Shown piece after piece: positions 28,864-41,439 of a DNA stretch of 64,000 nt; the stretch's first letter is position 1, and each line of letters begins with the position of its first letter. The position numbers were made by a program, and so were the translations under genes. The notes under the pieces are model-generated. The model searched no databases and was not told where the DNA came from. It worked only from the letters and a program-made list of their open reading frames with translations. Origin of the DNA: Streptomyces griseoincarnatus (lineage in GTDB: Bacteria > Actinomycetota > Actinomycetes > Streptomycetales > Streptomycetaceae); contig BMTH01000002.1 in NCBI GenBank assembly GCA_014649575.1, positions 62,001 to 126,000 of the forward strand, in the 5' to 3' direction.

Positions 28864-29406
28864 CTATGTCCGGTCCCCGCCGAGCTCCGCGGTGTGCGCC
28901 CCCGGGGGTTGTGCGGGGGGCACGTGCGCGTGCGGGAGGGGCGGCGCGGGGCGTGCGGCGGAGGCGGCGGCCGCGTCGAGCCGGGCGCGCAGGGAGCGCA
29001 TCTCGGCCTCCAGGGCGAGCCCGCGCTGGTGGGTGTCGTAGAGGTGGCGCACCTTGGTGCGCAGCGCCCAGGGGTCGACGGGGGTGGTGACGAGGTCGGC
29101 CACGCCGAGGCGGTAGGCGGCGGCGCCGAGCCGGTGGTCGCGGGCGAAGCCCGTGAGCAGGACGACGGGTATGTGCCGGGTCTGCTCCAGGCGGCGCATC
29201 CAGCGCACGACGTCGAGGCCGCCGGTGCCGGGCATGTGGACGTCGAGCAGGAGCACGCCGACGTTGCCGCGCAGCAGCTGTTTGAGGGCCTCGTCGCCGC
29301 TGGTGGCCCGGCCCAGCGGCTGTCCGAGCGGGGCCAGGGCGCTCTCCAGGGCGTACAGCGTGTCCTCGTGGTCGTCGACGAGGAGGATGCGGGCGGTGGG
29401 CGGCAT
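28864..29406 (-). CDS. stand-alone receiver-domain protein
   Basis: A 180-residue protein; ATG 29406 is chosen because AAGGAC lies upstream and the receiver begins at once (ARILLVDDHED). Receiver features are D11/D12, phospho-acceptor D55 in VLLLDVHMPG and T85 in LLTGF. The lysine that normally precedes the conserved proline is replaced by threonine (T108 in DLVTTPVDP). After the receiver comes a short coiled-coil-like helix (LALEAEMRSLRARLDAAAAS) and a Pro/His-rich tail; there is no DNA-binding domain. No kinase is adjacent. Phosphorylation may be altered, and output would have to be through protein contacts. Confidence 0.85.
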   Translation of the reverse strand: MPPTARILLVDDHEDTLYALESALAPLGQPLGRATSGDEALKQLLRGNVGVLLLDVHMPGTGGLDVVRWMRRLEQTRHIPVVLLTGFARDHRLGAAAYRLGVADLVTTPVDPWALRTKVRHLYDTHQRGLALEAEMRSLRARLDAAAASAARPAPPLPHAHVPPAQPPGAHTAELGGDRT

Positions 29407-29533
29407 GGGGCACGTCCTTCCCCGTCGGGCCGGACGCGGGGTCCGGGCGCTGACGGACGGTGCTCGTGAGCCGACAAGGCGTGCACAGCGAGCATGCACC
29501 GCGCGGGCCGCCCTGTCACTCCCCGCCGCGTCC

Positions 29534-29552
29534 CGGGCCCGTCTCCGGCCCG
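29534..29552 (-). terminator. possible terminator after chorismate mutase
   Basis: CGGGCC at 29534-29539 and GGCCCG at 29547-29552 form a 6-bp hairpin just after the chorismate mutase stop. Short, so only moderately convincing. Confidence 0.4.
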
Positions 29553-29553
29553 T

Positions 29554-29892
29554 TCAGGACCTGCCGCCCGCGGTGTCGTCCGCGATGCGCTCGTGGTGGC
29601 GGATCACCTCGGCGATGATGAACGTCAGGAACTTCTCCGCGAAGGCCGGGTCGAGCTTGGCGTTTTCGGCGAGGGCGCGCAGCCGGGCGATCTGGCGGGC
29701 CTCGCGCCCCGGGTCGGCGGGCGGCAGCCGGTGCTCGGCCTTGAGGCGGCCGACCTGCTGGGTGCACTTGAAGCGCTCGGCGAGCATGTGGACGACGGCC
29801 GCGTCGATGTTGTCGATGCTGTCGCGCAGACGGGTCAGTTCCTCGAGGACCGCGGGGTCGGCGTCGGGGGTGGCGGCGTTGCTGGTGGTCAT
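29554..29892 (-). CDS. chorismate mutase (AroQ class)
   Basis: A 112-residue all-helical protein. The first helix LTRLRDSIDNIDAAVVHMLAERF has the catalytic Arg and the pattern of AroQ mutases; KCTQQVGRLKAEHRLPPADPGREARQIARL supplies the Lys and second Arg, and FIIAEVIRHHE ends the domain. It converts chorismate to prephenate for phenylalanine and tyrosine synthesis. No prephenate dehydratase or dehydrogenase is adjacent. Cytosolic, monofunctional. Confidence 0.9.
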   Translation of the reverse strand: MTTSNAATPDADPAVLEELTRLRDSIDNIDAAVVHMLAERFKCTQQVGRLKAEHRLPPADPGREARQIARLRALAENAKLDPAFAEKFLTFIIAEVIRHHERIADDTAGGRS

Positions 29893-29977
29893 GGCGGCTC
29901 AGCCTACGGCGGCGCGGTCCCCCGGCGGCGGCACGGCCCGTACAGTGGACGGTGTCCAGGCGCGGCGGGGGTGCGAC

Positions 29978-30877
29978 GTGGCGAACGGCGGACCGGTGGA
30001 GCACGGTTACCCGCATCTGCGGACGGTGCGGGAGTCGGTCACGGCGCTGTACCGGCGCCTGTCGTACGACACGGTGCGCACCTTCTCGGCGAGTGTGGCG
30101 CCGGCCGACGTGGCGTTCGCGGACGTGGACGACCTGCATCTGGGGGCGCAGCGGGTGGCCCGGGAGATGGTGGCGCACTACCGGCTGCCGGACGCGCGTC
30201 TGATCGTCGGGTTCCGTGAGATGACGCATGCGGCGAACGTCGAGCTGACCGCGGGCCCGGAGTACTTCGTCGAGCTGAACGACCGGTTCCGTGACCACCG
30301 CCGGGACATCGGGGCGGCGCTGGCGCACGAGGTGGCGCACGTGTACCTGCACCGGCTGGGGCTGTCGTTCCCGTCGACCCGGGAGAACGAGATCCTCACG
30401 GACACCGTGGCGACGTATCTCGGTGCGGGGTGGCTGCTGCTGGACGCGTTCCGGGAGCACGGGGCGTCGTCGCAGAAGCTCGGGTACCTCACGCCGGAGG
30501 AGTTCGGGTACGTGCTGGCGAAGCGGGCGCTGCTGTTCGGCGAGGACCCGTCGGTGTGGTTCACCAGTCCGCAGGCGTACACGGCGTACGGCGAGGGGCT
30601 GGCGCTGGCGCGGCGGGACGCGGAGCAGCCGCCGCTGCGCGCGGCGGGCTGGACCGGGCGGCTCCGTTACGCGCGGGACCGGCGGCACGCGCAGGGGCAC
30701 GCGGAGGCGCCGGAGGCGGGGCGGGAGACGGCGTACCGGTTCTCGGCGGGCGGGCGCGGCCCGCTGCGGGTGTCGTTCCCCTGTCCCACCTGCCACCAGC
30801 GGATCCGGGTGCCGGTGGCCGGGCGGGTGCGGGCGCGGTGCGGTCTGTGCCGGTCCGTGCTGGAGTGCGACACCTGA
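29978..30877 (+). CDS. HEVAH zinc metallopeptidase-like protein with C-terminal zinc ribbon
   Basis: A 299-residue protein from GTG 29978; an in-frame GTG at 29945 is possible. The core has the zinc-peptidase motif H117-E-V-A-H121 and a downstream ENEILTDTVATYLGAG, where Glu138 is a likely third ligand. The C-terminus has CPTCHQRI and CGLCRS, two CxxC pairs that look like a zinc ribbon. The middle contains FAREVAH-like helices but no signal peptide or clear membrane segment. I do not recognise a named family. It is divergent from chorismate mutase and followed after 165 nt by the rhomboid gene. Confidence 0.75.
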   Translation: MANGGPVEHGYPHLRTVRESVTALYRRLSYDTVRTFSASVAPADVAFADVDDLHLGAQRVAREMVAHYRLPDARLIVGFREMTHAANVELTAGPEYFVELNDRFRDHRRDIGAALAHEVAHVYLHRLGLSFPSTRENEILTDTVATYLGAGWLLLDAFREHGASSQKLGYLTPEEFGYVLAKRALLFGEDPSVWFTSPQAYTAYGEGLALARRDAEQPPLRAAGWTGRLRYARDRRHAQGHAEAPEAGRETAYRFSAGGRGPLRVSFPCPTCHQRIRVPVAGRVRARCGLCRSVLECDT

Positions 30878-31042
30878 CGTGCGGCTCCCTGGCCCCGCTG
30901 TCGACGACCGGCACAAGGGCGGCATTCCACCCCGGCATTCGCCCACTTCTCGGGTGTTCGCTATTTTGTTCGCCGCTGTCGTTCTGTGCGCCGCCGTCCG
31001 CCGCCGGCCGTTTTCGTCCCGACCCCGCCGAGGAGCCGGCCT

Positions 31043-31969
31043 GTGGAACCCGAGTCCGCCGTCACCACCTGCTACCGCCATCCACGGGTGGAATGCCATG
31101 TGCGCTGCGTCCGCTGCGAGCGGTACATCTGCCCGGACTGCATGCGCGAGGCCGCCGTGGGCCACCAGTGCCCCGACTGCGTGCGGGAGGGCGCCCGGTC
31201 GGTGCGGCAGGCGCGCACCCTGGTGGGCGGCCGGGTCTCCGTCGTGCCCGTGGTCACGTACGCGCTGATCGCCCTCAACGTGCTGGCGTACCTGGCGGAG
31301 GTGGTCCGGCCGGAGGTCGTGGACCGGTTCGCGATGGTCGGCGCGGGGCTGCTCGGCCCGGACGGCCGCCACTACGTGTGGACGCAGCCGTACCCGGCGG
31401 ACTTCACCCCGGAGGGGGTCGCGGGCGGCGAGTGGTACCGGCTGCTGACCGGCGCGTTCCTGCACCTGCCGCCCACGGAGGGGACGTTCGGCGTCGTCCA
31501 CGTGGTGATGAACATGGCGGTGCTGTGGAACCTGGGCCGGGTGGTCGAGCCGATGCTCGGCCGGGTCCACTACCTCGCCCTGTATCTGCTGTCGGCACTG
31601 GGCGGTTCGGTGCTGGTGCTGCTGCTCGCGCCCTCGGAGCCCACGGTCGGCGCCTCCGGCGCGCTGTTCGGGGTCGGCGCCGCCTACTACGTGGTGTCCC
31701 GGCGGGTGGGCGCCGACATGCGCGGGGTGAACCGCTTCATGACCGGGCTGCTGCTGTGGCTGGTGGTCTCCGCGCTCTTCACGTCGTGGCAGGGCCATCT
31801 GGGCGGGCTGCTGGCCGGCGGCCTGGTGGCGCTCGCGTTCGCCTGGGCGCCGCGCGACGGACGCCGCGTGCTGGTCCAGGCCGGCGCGTGCGCGGGGCTG
31901 GTGGTGCTGCTCGCCGTCCTGGCGGCGGTCAAGGTGTCGGACCTGACAGGTGGAGGGATCCCCCAGTGA
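31043..31969 (+). CDS. rhomboid family intramembrane serine protease with N-terminal zinc-binding region
   Basis: A 308-residue protein starting at GTG 31043 after GAGGAG. The first 50 residues hold Cys/His pairs (CYRHPRVECHV, CVRCERYICPDC, HQCPDC) that look like a B-box-type zinc-binding module. Six or seven membrane segments follow. Rhomboid residues are all present: H153 and N157 in the HVVMN segment, the nucleophile S205 in GASG, and H252 in WQGHLGG. It should cleave membrane-embedded substrates. The stop overlaps the chitosanase start (GTGA), so the two are coupled. Confidence 0.92.
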   Translation: MEPESAVTTCYRHPRVECHVRCVRCERYICPDCMREAAVGHQCPDCVREGARSVRQARTLVGGRVSVVPVVTYALIALNVLAYLAEVVRPEVVDRFAMVGAGLLGPDGRHYVWTQPYPADFTPEGVAGGEWYRLLTGAFLHLPPTEGTFGVVHVVMNMAVLWNLGRVVEPMLGRVHYLALYLLSALGGSVLVLLLAPSEPTVGASGALFGVGAAYYVVSRRVGADMRGVNRFMTGLLLWLVVSALFTSWQGHLGGLLAGGLVALAFAWAPRDGRRVLVQAGACAGLVVLLAVLAAVKVSDLTGGGIPQ

Positions 31970-32880
31970 AACGTGCCGGTGTGCTCTTCCTCGCGGGCGT
32001 CCCCGTGGTCGCCACGGCGGTGTACTTCGTCCTGCCGTCGGGAGCCGCCGACGCCCCCGCCGCCCCGACGTCGGTCGGCGCGCAGTCCTCCCGCGACGAC
32101 GCCAAGGACCGGGCCGAGCAGGACCACGGGCAGAAGCAGGACAAGGACGACGCGATCATCGCCTCCCTGCCGCCCGGCCTCGCCGCCCCCGACCGGAAGG
32201 AGCTGGCCCACCGGCTGGTGTCGAGCGCCGAGCACTCCACCACCGACTGGCGCTCCACCTACGGGATCATCGAGGACCGCGACGACGACTGCGGCTACAC
32301 CGCGGGCATCATCGGCTTCTGTACCGGCACCCACGACCTGCTCACCCTGGTGGAGCACTACACCGGGAGCCACCCCGGCAACGGCCTCGCGCGCTACCTG
32401 CCCGCCCTGCGGAAGGTCGACGGCACCGACTCGCACGAGGGACTCGACCCGGGCTTCACCGACGCGTGGAAGGCGGAGTCGGAGCTGCCGGAGTTCCGCG
32501 CGGCGCAGGAGGAGGAGCGCGACCGCGTCTACTTCGAGCCGGCGGTCCGCCTCGCCAAACTGGACGGCCTGGGCGCACTCGGCCAGTTCGTGTACTACGA
32601 CGCGATGGTCTTCCACGGCACCGGCACCGACGAGAGCGGCTTCTACGCGCTGCGCGAGCGCGCCCTGAAGAAGGCGAAGACTCCCGCCGCGGGCGGCTCG
32701 GAGAAGGCGTACCTGGACGCCTTCCTCGACGTCCGCCGCGCCACCATGCTCACCCGCTACCCGGACCGCGACACCTCCCGCGTCGACACCGCGCAGCGCC
32801 GTTTCCTCCAGGCCGGGAACCTCGGGCTGGACACCCCGCTCACCTGGGAGATGTACGGGGACTCCTACACCCTGTCCTGA
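31966..32880 (+). CDS. secreted GH46 chitosanase
   Basis: A 304-residue exported glycoside hydrolase. The signal segment (about 1-28) is followed by a charged linker (residues 40-62) and the GH46 domain. By alignment from memory with the Streptomyces N174 enzyme, the catalytic pair is conserved: Glu89 in VSSAEHS and Asp107 in IEDRDD, with the same 18-residue spacing. CGYTAGIIGFCTGTHD is the family signature. It hydrolyses chitosan outside the cell. It may stay membrane-attached, since cleavage of the signal is not certain. Translation is coupled to the rhomboid gene and a strong hairpin follows. Confidence 0.93.
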   Translation: MKRAGVLFLAGVPVVATAVYFVLPSGAADAPAAPTSVGAQSSRDDAKDRAEQDHGQKQDKDDAIIASLPPGLAAPDRKELAHRLVSSAEHSTTDWRSTYGIIEDRDDDCGYTAGIIGFCTGTHDLLTLVEHYTGSHPGNGLARYLPALRKVDGTDSHEGLDPGFTDAWKAESELPEFRAAQEEERDRVYFEPAVRLAKLDGLGALGQFVYYDAMVFHGTGTDESGFYALRERALKKAKTPAAGGSEKAYLDAFLDVRRATMLTRYPDRDTSRVDTAQRRFLQAGNLGLDTPLTWEMYGDSYTLS

Positions 32881-32887
32881 ACATGTT

Positions 32888-32936
32888 GCGGCGCCTGCCC
32901 AGTCGGTCCGGTCGGGGACTGGCGGGCAGGCGCCGC
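32888..32936. terminator. terminator chitosanase / gltD
   Basis: A 13-bp stem, GCGGCGCCTGCCC at 32888-32900 with GGGCAGGCGCCGC at 32924-32936, and an additional short inner stem, between convergent genes. Confidence 0.85.
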
Positions 32937-32976
32937 GGTGTTCCGCACGCCTTTGTGCGGGACGTTCTCAGAGGTG

Positions 32977-34432
32977 TCAGACCGCCAGGGCGCGGTCCGT
33001 CGGGCGGATCGGGGCGGGCAGGGCGCTCGCCCCCGTCAGGAACCGGTCGCAGCCGCGGGCGGCCGAGCGGCCCTCGGCGATCGCCCACACGATGAGCGAC
33101 TGGCCGCGGCCCGCGTCACCCGCGACGAACACGCCGGGCACGCTGGTCTGGAAGTCGGCGTCGCGGGCGATGTTGCCGCGCTCGTCGAGCTCAAGGCCGA
33201 ACTGCTCGACCAGGCCGTTCTCCCGGTCGGTGCCGGTGAAACCCATCGCGAGGGTGACCAGTTGGGCGGGGATCTTCCGCTCCGTGCCCGGCTTCTGGGT
33301 CAGCTTGCCGTCGACGAACTCGACCTCGGTGAGGTGCAGCCACTGGACGTTGCCGTCCTCGTCGCCCTCGAAGTGGGTGGTGGAGACGGAGTAGACCCGC
33401 TCGCCGCCCTCCTCGTGCGCGCTGGTGACCTTGTACAGCATGGGGAACGTCGGCCAGGGCTGGGCGATCGGGTCCCGCTCGTCGTTCGGGCGGGGCATGA
33501 TCTCCAGCTGCGTCACCGAGGCGGCGCCCTGTCGGTGGGCGGTGCCCACGCAGTCGGCGCCGGTGTCGCCGCCGCCGATCACGACGACGTGCTTGCCCTC
33601 GGCGGTGATGGGAGGGGAGACGTAGTCGCCCTCCTGCACCTTGTTCGCCAGCGGCAGGTACTCCATCGCCTGGTGGATGCCCTTGAGCTCGCGGCCGGGC
33701 ACCGGCAGGTCGCGCGCGGTGGTGGCGCCGACGGCGAGGACCACGGCGTCGTACCGCTTGCGCAGCGCGGTGGCGGGCATGTCGCGGCCGATCTCGACGC
33801 CGGTGCGGAACTTGGTGCCCTCCGCGCGCATCTGCTCGATCCGGCGGTTGATGTGCCGCTTCTCCATCTTGAACTCGGGGATGCCGTACCGGAGGAGGCC
33901 TCCGATGCGGTCCGCGCGCTCGTAGACGGCGACGGTGTGGCCGGCCCGGGTCAGCTGCTGGGCGGCGGCCAGACCCGCGGGTCCTGAGCCGACCACCGCG
34001 ACGGTCTTGCCGGACAGGCGCTCGGGGATCTGCGGCGCGACGTCGCCGGTCTCCCACGCCTTGTCGATGATCGAGACCTCGACGTTCTTGATGGTGACCG
34101 GCGGCTGGTTGATGCCGAGCACGCACGCCGACTCGCACGGGGCGGGGCACAGCCGCCCGGTGAACTCGGGGAAGTTGTTCGTGGCGTGCAGCCGGTCGCT
34201 CGCCGCGCCCCAGTCCTCGCGGTAGGCGTAGTCGTTCCACTCGGGGATGAGGTTCCCGAGCGGACAGCCGTTGTGGCAGAACGGGATGCCGCAGTCCATG
34301 CAGCGGCTGGCCTGCTTGCTGATGATCGGCAGCAGGGAGCCGGGGACGTAGACCTCGTTCCAGTCCTTCTTGCGCTCCTCGGCCGGCCGGGACGTGGCGA
34401 CCTCGCGGCCGTGGTTCAGAAAGCCCTTCGGG

Positions 34433-34440
<8 letters not shown>
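32977..34440 (-). CDS. gltD: glutamate synthase (NADPH) small subunit
   Basis: A 487-residue flavoprotein. The N-terminal cysteine clusters [16 protein letters not shown] and [12 protein letters not shown] bind two [4Fe-4S] centres; [13 protein letters not shown] binds FAD and [11 protein letters not shown] binds NADPH. It passes electrons from NADPH to the large subunit, which makes two glutamates from glutamine and 2-oxoglutarate. Length is normal for GltD. It begins inside the end of gltB with an 8-nt overlap, so the subunits are coupled. Cytosolic. Confidence 0.97.
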
Positions 34441-39037
<4,597 letters not shown>

Positions 39038-39109
39038 CGGCTCTCCCGTCGTCGTCAATTGGCATTCGTGCAAGTGCCGAGGGACGACGTTGGCCCTCTG
39101 CGTGGCTAA

Positions 39110-39125
39110 ATTTCGTGCAGGTTAC
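39110..39125 (-). promoter_or_regulatory. GlnR-like half-site upstream of gltB
   Basis: On the minus strand the sequence reads GTAAC, six nt, GAAAT. The streptomycete GlnR box is built from gTnAC-n6-GAAAC units, so this is a match in 9 of 10 informative positions counting the free N. Only one such pair is present, with no second pair at the usual spacing. It lies 73 nt from the gltB start, a sensible position for nitrogen control. Confidence 0.45.
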
Positions 39126-39371
39126 ATGATGGAGTGACTCTCGGGAACCGGGATAATCCGTTCCAGCATGCGGACATCGTCCGGGTCGCGCGGGGTTCCG
39201 CGCCCGTCGACGGAGGCTGTGGGGGGCCTGTCCGGACAGAACAGATCGGTGTCCGTCGGCCCGATGGCGGGACGAGGCCTCTTCGCCTCCTCCGCCGGGC
39301 ACGCCGTCGGCCTCGTTGCCTGCAGCGCGTACGGCTCATGCCCACTGGTCACACACTCGAAACCAGCGAGT

Positions 39372-39389
39372 AATGATTATTTATGCGAC
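39372..39389 (-). terminator. probable terminator of the VIT transporter gene
   Basis: On the minus strand TATGCG, a 6-nt loop and CGCATA are followed directly by AATAATCATT, a short A/T-rich run, about 20 bp past the stop of the transporter gene. The stem is only 6 bp. Confidence 0.4.
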
Positions 39390-39410
39390 GCTCCGCATAG
39401 GCGCAAGAGG

Positions 39411-40142
39411 TCATCCTACGGCGATTCCGAAAAGCGACCCCAGGGCGTACGTCACACCGGCCGCCGCGCCGCCGAGCGCGAGCTGCCGCAGACCGCTGTA
39501 CCACCAGGAGCGCGCCGTGACCTTCGCCACCACGGCCCCGCACAGGAAGAGCCCGAGCAGCGCGACCAGCACGGCCGGCCACAGGCTGCTCGCGCCGAGC
39601 AGGTAGGGCAGGACCGGCAGCAGCGCGCCCAGCGCGAAGGACCCGAAGCTGGAGACCGCGGCGACGGTCGGCGAGGGCAGGTCGCCGGGGTCGATGCCCA
39701 GTTCCTCGCGGGCGTGTATCTCCAGCGCCTGCTCGGGGTCGCGGGAGAGCTGCCGCGCGACCTCGCGGGCCAGGCCGGGCTCCACGCCGCGCGACTCGTA
39801 GAGCGCGGCCAGCTCGGCCTCCTCGTCCTTGGGGTGTTTGCGCAGCTCCCTGCGCTCCACGTCCAGCTCGGCCTCGACCAGCTCGCGCTGGGAGGCCACG
39901 GAGGTGTACTCGCCGGCCGCCATGGAGAAGGCGCCGGCGGCCAGTCCGGCGAGGCCGCTGAGGACGATCGTCTGCTGGCTGACGGCGCCGCCCGCGACGC
40001 CGGTCATCAGGGCGAGGTTGGAGACCAGGCCGTCCATGGCGCCGAACACCGCGGGGCGCAGCCATCCCCCGTTGACGTCGCGGTGGGTGTGGTTGTCGCG
40101 GTGCGCCTCGTGGAGCGTCGCCTCGGTCTCGATGATGGCCAT
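39411..40142 (-). CDS. VIT1/CCC1-family metal transporter
   Basis: A 243-residue membrane protein from ATG 40142, preceded by AGGGGGAT. The VIT family layout is clear: an N-terminal helix pair with LRPAVFGAMDGLVSNLALMTGV, SMAAGEYTSVASQRE, a charged metal-binding helical segment rich in Glu (VEAELDVERRELRKHPKDEEAELAALY in pieces), and three C-terminal membrane helices. Family members move Fe2+ or Mn2+ out of the cytosol in exchange for protons. The gene is divergent from the ADP-ribosylglycohydrolase operon; a palindrome lies between them. Confidence 0.9.
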   Translation of the reverse strand: MAIIETEATLHEAHRDNHTHRDVNGGWLRPAVFGAMDGLVSNLALMTGVAGGAVSQQTIVLSGLAGLAAGAFSMAAGEYTSVASQRELVEAELDVERRELRKHPKDEEAELAALYESRGVEPGLAREVARQLSRDPEQALEIHAREELGIDPGDLPSPTVAAVSSFGSFALGALLPVLPYLLGASSLWPAVLVALLGLFLCGAVVAKVTARSWWYSGLRQLALGGAAAGVTYALGSLFGIAVG

Positions 40143-40198
40143 GCCGGATCCCCCTGGGCTCTGCAGGCGCCTCACTTCCGGACACCCGCGCGGATGCG

Positions 40199-40217
40199 AA
40201 TTGGACTCATTCCAATT
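40199..40217. promoter_or_regulatory. palindrome upstream of the VIT gene
   Basis: AATTGG at 40199-40204 and CCAATT at 40212-40217 form a perfect inverted repeat with a 7-nt centre. It sits 57 nt upstream of the VIT start in an otherwise GC-rich region and could be an operator. No regulator gene is near. Confidence 0.4.
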
Positions 40218-40434
40218 TTTGACGCCGCCCAGTCTACGCCTCGGCGGAACCCCCTGCCAGCAAGGAAAGGCTGCGCTAACCAGCGCTTTTGCCTCCTGCC
40301 CCGGTCCGCTCGGACGCCCCGCGCATCTCGTCCGGGTGACGCTCCCACGCACGAGGCTGCGGCGGACACGGCACCGGGGACAGTTCCGCAAAGGGCCGGC
40401 GCCCCACGGGGCGCGGCTGAGAGGAGAGCCGCGT

Positions 40435-41439
40435 ATGGCATCGACCGCCCGCATCCCCTCGGCGCCCGCGCCCGGGGACGCCCCCGGGCTTCGCGAACGG
40501 GCCCGCGGCGCACTGCTCGGCCTGGCAGTCGGCGACGCGCTGGGCGCCCCCGCCGAGAACTTGAAGCCCTCCGAGATCCGCGCGAAGTGGGGCCGCGTCA
40601 CGGGCTACGTGAGCGACCCCCCGGCCGGCACGGACGACACCGAGTACGCGATCTTCTCGGGCCTGCTGGCCGCCCGGCACGGCTCCGCGCTCACCCCCGC
40701 GCACGTCGAGGCGGCCTGGCACGAGTGGATCGCGGACCGTGCCGAGGGCCCCTTCCGAGGCGCCGGCTTCAGCGAGCGGGGCACCCTGGAGAACCTGCGC
40801 CGGGGCCTGGCCGCGCCCATCTCCGCCCAGCACCGCCACGCCTGGAGCGACGGGCTGGCGATGCGGGCGGCGCCGTACGGCGTGCACGCGGCCGGGCGCC
40901 CCGACGAGGCGGCCCGGCTCGCGGCGATCGACGGCTCGGTCAGCCACGACGGGGAGGGCATCTACGGCGGCCGGGCGGTCGCGGCGGGCGTCGCGGCGGC
41001 CATGGCCGGGGCGCCGGTGGTCACGGTCGTGGCCTCGGCGCTCGCGGTGGTGCCGGAGGACTCCTGGACCGCCCGCTCGCTGCGCCGCGCGGTGACCGCC
41101 GCCCACCACGGCGAGCGGGCGGTCCGCACCGCGGTGGTGATCGGCGGCTACCCCTGGACCGACCTGGCCCCGGAGGCGGTGGCCCTGGCCTTCGGCGCCT
41201 ACGCGGCGGCCGACGGCGACTTCGAACAGGCGGTGCTGACCGCCGTGAACATGGGCCGCGACGCCGACACCACGGCCGCCGTGGCCGGTGCGCTGGCCGG
41301 TGCGACCCAGGGTGTCGCCGCCGTCCCCGAACGCTGGGCCGCGGCCATCACCCCGGCCCGCGGCACCTGTCTGCCCGCCATGGCCGGCCACCACGTCCTC
41401 GACATCGCGGACCTGCTGACCCCGGAGACCCCCACATGA
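40435..41439 (+). CDS. ADP-ribosylglycohydrolase family protein 1 (complete motifs)
   Basis: A 334-residue protein of the DraG/ARH fold. ATG 40435 follows GAGGAGAG. All three metal/ADP-ribose motifs are intact: GLAVGDALGAPAE with D34, GTDDTE at 65-70, and GRDADTTAAVAGAL with D276 and D278. Such enzymes use two Mg2+ or Mn2+ ions to break a ribosyl bond. First gene of a six-gene operon; its last 4 nt overlap the next gene. The upstream 290 bp contains a GCGCT-AACC-AGCGC hairpin followed by TTTT at about 40273-40290. The natural substrate cannot be inferred from sequence. Confidence 0.88.
   Translation: MASTARIPSAPAPGDAPGLRERARGALLGLAVGDALGAPAENLKPSEIRAKWGRVTGYVSDPPAGTDDTEYAIFSGLLAARHGSALTPAHVEAAWHEWIADRAEGPFRGAGFSERGTLENLRRGLAAPISAQHRHAWSDGLAMRAAPYGVHAAGRPDEAARLAAIDGSVSHDGEGIYGGRAVAAGVAAAMAGAPVVTVVASALAVVPEDSWTARSLRRAVTAAHHGERAVRTAVVIGGYPWTDLAPEAVALAFGAYAAADGDFEQAVLTAVNMGRDADTTAAVAGALAGATQGVAAVPERWAAAITPARGTCLPAMAGHHVLDIADLLTPETPT

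Larger units (their letters stand above)
39038..39410. other. intergenic region upstream of gltB
   Basis: About 373 bp with no supportable gene; short minus-strand frames here lack third-position bias. It contains the gltB promoter, a GlnR-like site (39110-39125), and near 39361-39410 an unusually A/T-rich segment that probably terminates the metal transporter gene. Confidence 0.5.

Noticed and set aside
39106..39352. Small minus-strand ORFs before gltB
   Set aside because: Products are basic low-complexity, codon bias is absent, and no ribosome binding site is seen.
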